Assembly: GCA_028710605.1 (NCBI GenBank)
Contig: JAQTTU010000005.1
Coordinates: forward strand, 1 to 64,000
Direction: 5' to 3'
Length of the DNA stretch: 64,000 bases
DNA from: Sideroxydans sp.
GTDB lineage: Bacteria > Pseudomonadota > Gammaproteobacteria > Burkholderiales > Gallionellaceae
Shown here: one piece after another, positions 60,639 to 64,000 of the stretch
How the letters are laid out: the number at the start of each line of letters is the position of its first letter
Numbering within the stretch: position 1 is the stretch's first letter
The notes under the pieces: generated by a model
The model's database searches: none
What the model was told of the DNA's origin: nothing
Seen by the model: only the letters and a program-made list of their open reading frames with translations
Made by a program: the position numbers and the translations under genes

Positions 60639-62111
60639 GTGCTTCTTCTTCCCTCATTGCGCCGAAAAATCACATTCGCCTATCTGGTGGTGGCGGCATT
60701 GATTCTGGCGGTCTCGCTGTTTACCTTCGAATCATTGAAACGAGTCGAGGCGCGCATCCTGTTGAGCGAGCGCATTTCCGCGCTGTTTGAAACGGCGATG
60801 GAAATTCGCCGCTTCGAGCGCAATTATTTTTTGCATGCGCAGGCGGCGGATTTGGCCGAGAACGCCGACTACATCAATCGTCTGCAAGGCATGTTGAGCG
60901 ACGGACGCGCAGGCTTTGCGCAACTGGACTCCACCGGAAAACTCGATGAGTTAGCCGCGCTGACCGGCAAATACCGCCAGCAAATCACCCTCTATGCCGA
61001 AACACCGATACGCGACTTGCAACGCTCTGCGCGTGAACAGCAAGTGCGCGCCACGGGCAAGGAGCTGGTGTCCATCACCGAGACGCTGGTGCAGACCGAA
61101 CGCCAGTTATTGCAGTCTTCGCTGGCCACGTTTCGCGTCACGCTGGTGTTCATCGTGGTCGGGTTGGCGCTGTTCATGATCGCGCTCGGCCAGGCGCTGT
61201 CGCGCCGCGTGGCGCAGCCGTTGCAACAGATGGAAGCCAACGTCGCGGCGATTTCGGCGGGCAGCCGCGACACGCTGACGCTGCCCTCGCAAGACAGGGA
61301 GATCGTTTCGATCACGCTGGCTTTTAACCAGATGCTGAAAGAGCTGGAGGTGCGGCAAAAACACCTGCTGCGTTCGGAGAAGCTGGCATCGTTGGGCACG
61401 CTGTTGTCTGGCGTGGCGCATGAGCTGAACAACCCGCTGTCGAATATCTGGTCGTCCTGCCAGCTGTTGCAGGAAGAGTTGAATGATGCCGATCCGGCCT
61501 ATCAGCAGACGTTGCTGGCGCAGATCGACGAGCAATGCGAACGCGCTCGCCACATCGTGAGTTCGCTTCAGGATTTTGCGCGCGAACGCCATTTCAGCCG
61601 CGAGACTTTTCCTTTGCGGCCAATGCTGGAACAGACCCTGCGCTTCCTCAAAGCGGGCGTGCCCGGCCAGGTGGCGATCACGCTGGATGTCGCCGAAAGT
61701 CTTAACCTGTATGCGGACAGGCAGCGCATGCAACAGGTATTCCTGAATCTGATCCAGAACGCGCTGGATGCCATGTCCGGCAGTGGCAGCATCGCCATTA
61801 CCGCGCGGCAGCGAGGCACGGGCGATGCGGATGATTTTCCCGCCGATTGCGAGGTGAAGGGCGACACGATGGACATCACCGTGCGCGACAGCGGCGCAGG
61901 CATGACTGCGGAATGTCTGGAACGCATCTTCGATCCGTTCTACACCACCAAGGATGTCGGCCACGGTATGGGGCTGGGTCTGTTCATCGTGTATCAAATT
62001 ATCGAAGAACATGGGGGTTGCATCTCGGCGCGCAGCGTCGAAGGACAAGGCACGACCTTCTTCATCCGCCTGCCGCTGGCCGCGAAACAAACAGGAAAAC
62101 CAAATGACTGA
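60639..62111 (+). CDS. NtrB-like membrane sensor histidine kinase
   Basis: A 490-residue sensor. TM1 is at about 10-28 (ITFAYLVVAALILAVSLFTF), a helical periplasmic domain of about 140 residues follows, then TM2 (LVFIVVGLALFMIALG), HAMP, H-box SGVAHELNNPLSNIWS and an ATPase domain (NLIQNALDAM, DSGAGM, GLGLFIVYQIIEEHGG). It should autophosphorylate and pass phosphate to the sigma-54 regulator encoded next, whose start overlaps its stop. The GTG at 60639 is chosen; the track TTG start upstream adds 20 unlikely residues, and neither has a good ribosome site. Confidence 0.88.
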   Translation: MLLLPSLRRKITFAYLVVAALILAVSLFTFESLKRVEARILLSERISALFETAMEIRRFERNYFLHAQAADLAENADYINRLQGMLSDGRAGFAQLDSTGKLDELAALTGKYRQQITLYAETPIRDLQRSAREQQVRATGKELVSITETLVQTERQLLQSSLATFRVTLVFIVVGLALFMIALGQALSRRVAQPLQQMEANVAAISAGSRDTLTLPSQDREIVSITLAFNQMLKELEVRQKHLLRSEKLASLGTLLSGVAHELNNPLSNIWSSCQLLQEELNDADPAYQQTLLAQIDEQCERARHIVSSLQDFARERHFSRETFPLRPMLEQTLRFLKAGVPGQVAITLDVAESLNLYADRQRMQQVFLNLIQNALDAMSGSGSIAITARQRGTGDADDFPADCEVKGDTMDITVRDSGAGMTAECLERIFDPFYTTKDVGHGMGLGLFIVYQIIEEHGGCISARSVEGQGTTFFIRLPLAAKQTGKPND

Positions 62112-63462
62112 AGCGGGATCAATTCTCATCGTTGATGACGAGGCCGTCGCCTTGCGCAATCTGGAGCGGGTGATGAGCAAAGCCGGTTACCGGGTGACTG
62201 CCGTGCAAAGCAGCGAGGAAGCGCTGACGCTGCTGGAGAAGCAGGAATTCAATTTGCTGCTCACCGACCTGCGCATGGAAAAAGTCGATGGCATGCGCTT
62301 GCTCAAGACCTGCCGCGAACTGCATCCCGACAGCGAAGTCATCATGATTACCGGCTTTGCCAGCGCGCAGACTGCGGTGGATGCGATGAAGCAAGGCGCG
62401 TTCTATTACATCACCAAACCGTTCCGGCTGGACGAGGTGCGCAAAGTGGTGGCGGAGGCGATGGAAAAGATTCGCCTGCGCAACGAAAATCGCAGCCTGA
62501 AACAGCAGATCGAGGCTTTGCAGGATCAGGTGAAAATCGTCACGCAGGATGATGGCATGCTGAGCCTGCTGAGTCTGGCGCGGCAGATCGCGCCCACCGA
62601 TTGCAACGTGCTGGTGGTTGGCGAAAGCGGCACGGGCAAGGAATTGTTCGCGCGTTACCTGCACCAGCACAGCACGCGCAACAGCGGGCCGTATGTGGCG
62701 GTGAACTGCGGCGCGTTCAGCAAGGACTTGCTGGCGAACGAATTGTTCGGGCACGAAAAAGATGCTTTCACCGGCGCGCATTCGCAGAAGAAAGGCCTGA
62801 TCGAAACTGCTTCCGGCGGCAGTCTGTTTCTGGATGAAGTGACCGAGATGTCGCCCGAGATGCAAGTCAAACTGTTGCGCGTTATTCAGGAAAAAGAAGT
62901 GCTGCGTTTGGGCGCAACGCAGCCGGTTAAAGTTGATATTCGCGTCATCGCGGCGACCAATCACGATCTTGCGGAAGCCGTGCGCAGCGGCGTGCTGCGC
63001 CAGGATTTATATTTCCGCCTCAACGTGGTGACGCTGGCCATTCCTCCGCTGGCGCAACGCAAAGGCGACATCCCGCTGCTGGCGCAATATTTCTTGCAGA
63101 AATACGCGGTGCAGATGAAGAAGACGCTCAACAACATCGCGCCCGACGTGCTGGAAATCTTGCAGCGCTACGACTATCCCGGCAATGTGCGCGAGCTGGA
63201 AAACATCATCGCGCGCGGCTGCGCCGTGAGCTCCGGCGACCGCATCGAGTTGGCGCATCTGTCCGAAGACATGCGCCAGCAAGGCGGCATCACCCTGCCG
63301 GGCAAAGGTGAAACAATGCCGACGCTGGAGCAGCAGGAAAAAACCTATATCCGCTGGGTGCTCAACGAGTTGGGCGGCAACCAGACCGCCGCCGCCAATG
63401 CGCTCGGCATCAACCGCAGCTCGCTGTGGCGCAAGCTCAAGGGCTATCAGGATGCCCAATAA
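62104..63462 (+). CDS. NtrC-family sigma-54-dependent response regulator
   Basis: A 452-residue regulator. The receiver domain has its phospho-aspartate in LLLTDLRME (about 52) and K in YYITKPF. The AAA+ domain has Walker A GESGTGKE, the sigma-54 loop DAFTGAHSQ (GAFTGA with D in the first place), Walker B GGSLFLDEV and FRLNV. A Fis-type helix-turn-helix (NQTAAANALGINRSSLWRKL) closes it. The ATG at 62104 overlaps the kinase stop by eight bases. Target promoters are unknown. Confidence 0.92.
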   Translation: MTEAGSILIVDDEAVALRNLERVMSKAGYRVTAVQSSEEALTLLEKQEFNLLLTDLRMEKVDGMRLLKTCRELHPDSEVIMITGFASAQTAVDAMKQGAFYYITKPFRLDEVRKVVAEAMEKIRLRNENRSLKQQIEALQDQVKIVTQDDGMLSLLSLARQIAPTDCNVLVVGESGTGKELFARYLHQHSTRNSGPYVAVNCGAFSKDLLANELFGHEKDAFTGAHSQKKGLIETASGGSLFLDEVTEMSPEMQVKLLRVIQEKEVLRLGATQPVKVDIRVIAATNHDLAEAVRSGVLRQDLYFRLNVVTLAIPPLAQRKGDIPLLAQYFLQKYAVQMKKTLNNIAPDVLEILQRYDYPGNVRELENIIARGCAVSSGDRIELAHLSEDMRQQGGITLPGKGETMPTLEQQEKTYIRWVLNELGGNQTAAANALGINRSSLWRKLKGYQDAQ

Positions 63463-63542
63463 TATTGCGCGGTGAAGACGAAAAATACAGTCGCGCCGCT
63501 CGGGTAAAATGCGGGCGGAATTGAAACGAAAATTGGAGCCCA

Positions 63543-64000
63543 ATGATGCAACGCTACGACGATCTGATAAACGAAGCGCTCACCCGCGTGAAAGAAATCA
63601 TGCCGTGGGATTTGAGCCGTGCGCTGGCGGCGGGCAGCAAGCCCATGTTGCTGGATATACGCGAAGCGGCGGAGTTCGATCTGTTGCGCATCCCCGGCTC
63701 GATCAACGTGCCGCGCGGCGTGCTGGAGCAGTCGTGCGAATGGGATTACGACGAGACCGTGCCGGAGTTGGCTTCAAGCCGCGAGCAGGAAATCGTGGTC
63801 ATCTGTCGTTCCGGTAAACGTTCGGTGCTGGCGGCGGATGTGTTGCTGAAGATGGGCTTCAGTAATGTGGTTTCGTTGAGAACCGGCGTGCGCGGCTGGA
63901 GCGATTACGAGCAGCCGATGACCAATGCCAAGGGCGAGGAGCTGGATGCGGACGACGGCGATGTGGTGCTTGCGCCGCGATTGAGGCCGGAACAGAGAAA
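63543..64000 (+). CDS. Rhodanese-domain protein, cut by window end
   Basis: 152 residues are visible and the frame is still open at the last base. A single rhodanese domain (MLLDIREAAEFDLLRIPGSINVPRG) has the active-site cysteine in VVICRSGKRS. It probably transfers sulfane sulfur. GGAG lies six bases before the ATG at 63543; a second ATG follows immediately. It is 80 bases downstream of the response regulator on the same strand. It is not in the ORF track because it lacks an in-window stop. Confidence 0.85.
   Translation, partial: MMQRYDDLINEALTRVKEIMPWDLSRALAAGSKPMLLDIREAAEFDLLRIPGSINVPRGVLEQSCEWDYDETVPELASSREQEIVVICRSGKRSVLAADVLLKMGFSNVVSLRTGVRGWSDYEQPMTNAKGEELDADDGDVVLAPRLRPEQR

Overview
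The window looks like chromosome of a GC-rich betaproteobacterium. Gene content (ubiU-ubiV-ubiT, PiT/DUF47 phosphate uptake, selU/selD, BCAM0308-family protein, SulP transporter, DUF6701 surface proteins) and the dense intergenic palindromes suggest the Nitrosomonadales, perhaps a Gallionellaceae-like iron or sulfur oxidiser. The taxonomic call is inference; there is no rRNA gene here. Most of the window is ordinary housekeeping and accessory metabolism, with a few AT-richer islets of foreign character.

Layout. 0-5.4 kb: an AT-rich islet with a 909-residue HEPN / NB-ARC-type STAND ATPase / TPR / cold-shock-like protein (candidate phage-defence gene), a SAM methyltransferase, an ORF6N-domain gene carrying an in-frame miniature element, and a DUF4258/DUF2283 pair. 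5.6-13.6 kb: SufS, a membrane protein, a flavin oxidoreductase pair (2Fe-2S reductase and plant-type FNR), a GDSL lipoprotein esterase, and a GlxA-type regulator divergent from a SnoaL-like protein and an isochorismatase-family hydrolase. 13.6-19.6 kb: an LRR-protein kinase, DUF47 + PiT phosphate transport, a noncanonical ClpX-like ATPase, a membrane metallophosphoesterase. 19.6-31.8 kb: two very large tandem DUF6701 (MshQ-like) secreted proteins, an APH/P-loop kinase, a BCAM0308 protein, an L,D-transpeptidase and a Rossmann-PAS-GGDEF diguanylate cyclase. 32-34.6 kb: ubiU-ubiV-ubiT for oxygen-independent ubiquinone synthesis. 34.7-36.5 kb: a second AT-richer islet with a HEPN/zinc-ribbon protein and a higBA toxin-antitoxin pair. 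36.5-48.4 kb: ABC-2 exporter, GIY-YIG-like protein, 2OG dioxygenase, alanine dehydrogenase, LplT, alanine racemase, DUF2971 islet, SelU/SelD and tRNA-Arg(CCU). 48.5-64 kb: membrane proteins, Uup, MltC, MFS transporter, flavin reductase, PolB-type exonuclease, VanZ, RlmD, SulP, an NtrB/NtrC-like two-component pair and a rhodanese protein cut by the window end.

Intergenic space is unusually rich in hairpin-forming repeats of at least eight sequence families. Several supply the TAG stop codon of the flanking gene, one lies inside an ORF6N coding sequence, one lies between ubiU and ubiV, and some are themselves interrupted by smaller palindromes. The strongest leads are the HEPN-STAND-TPR-CSD protein, the 59-nt identical 3' ends of the two otherwise divergent DUF6701 genes, the repeat-supplied stop codons, the three-unit-arm hairpins and the ClpX-like ATPase without a zinc domain.
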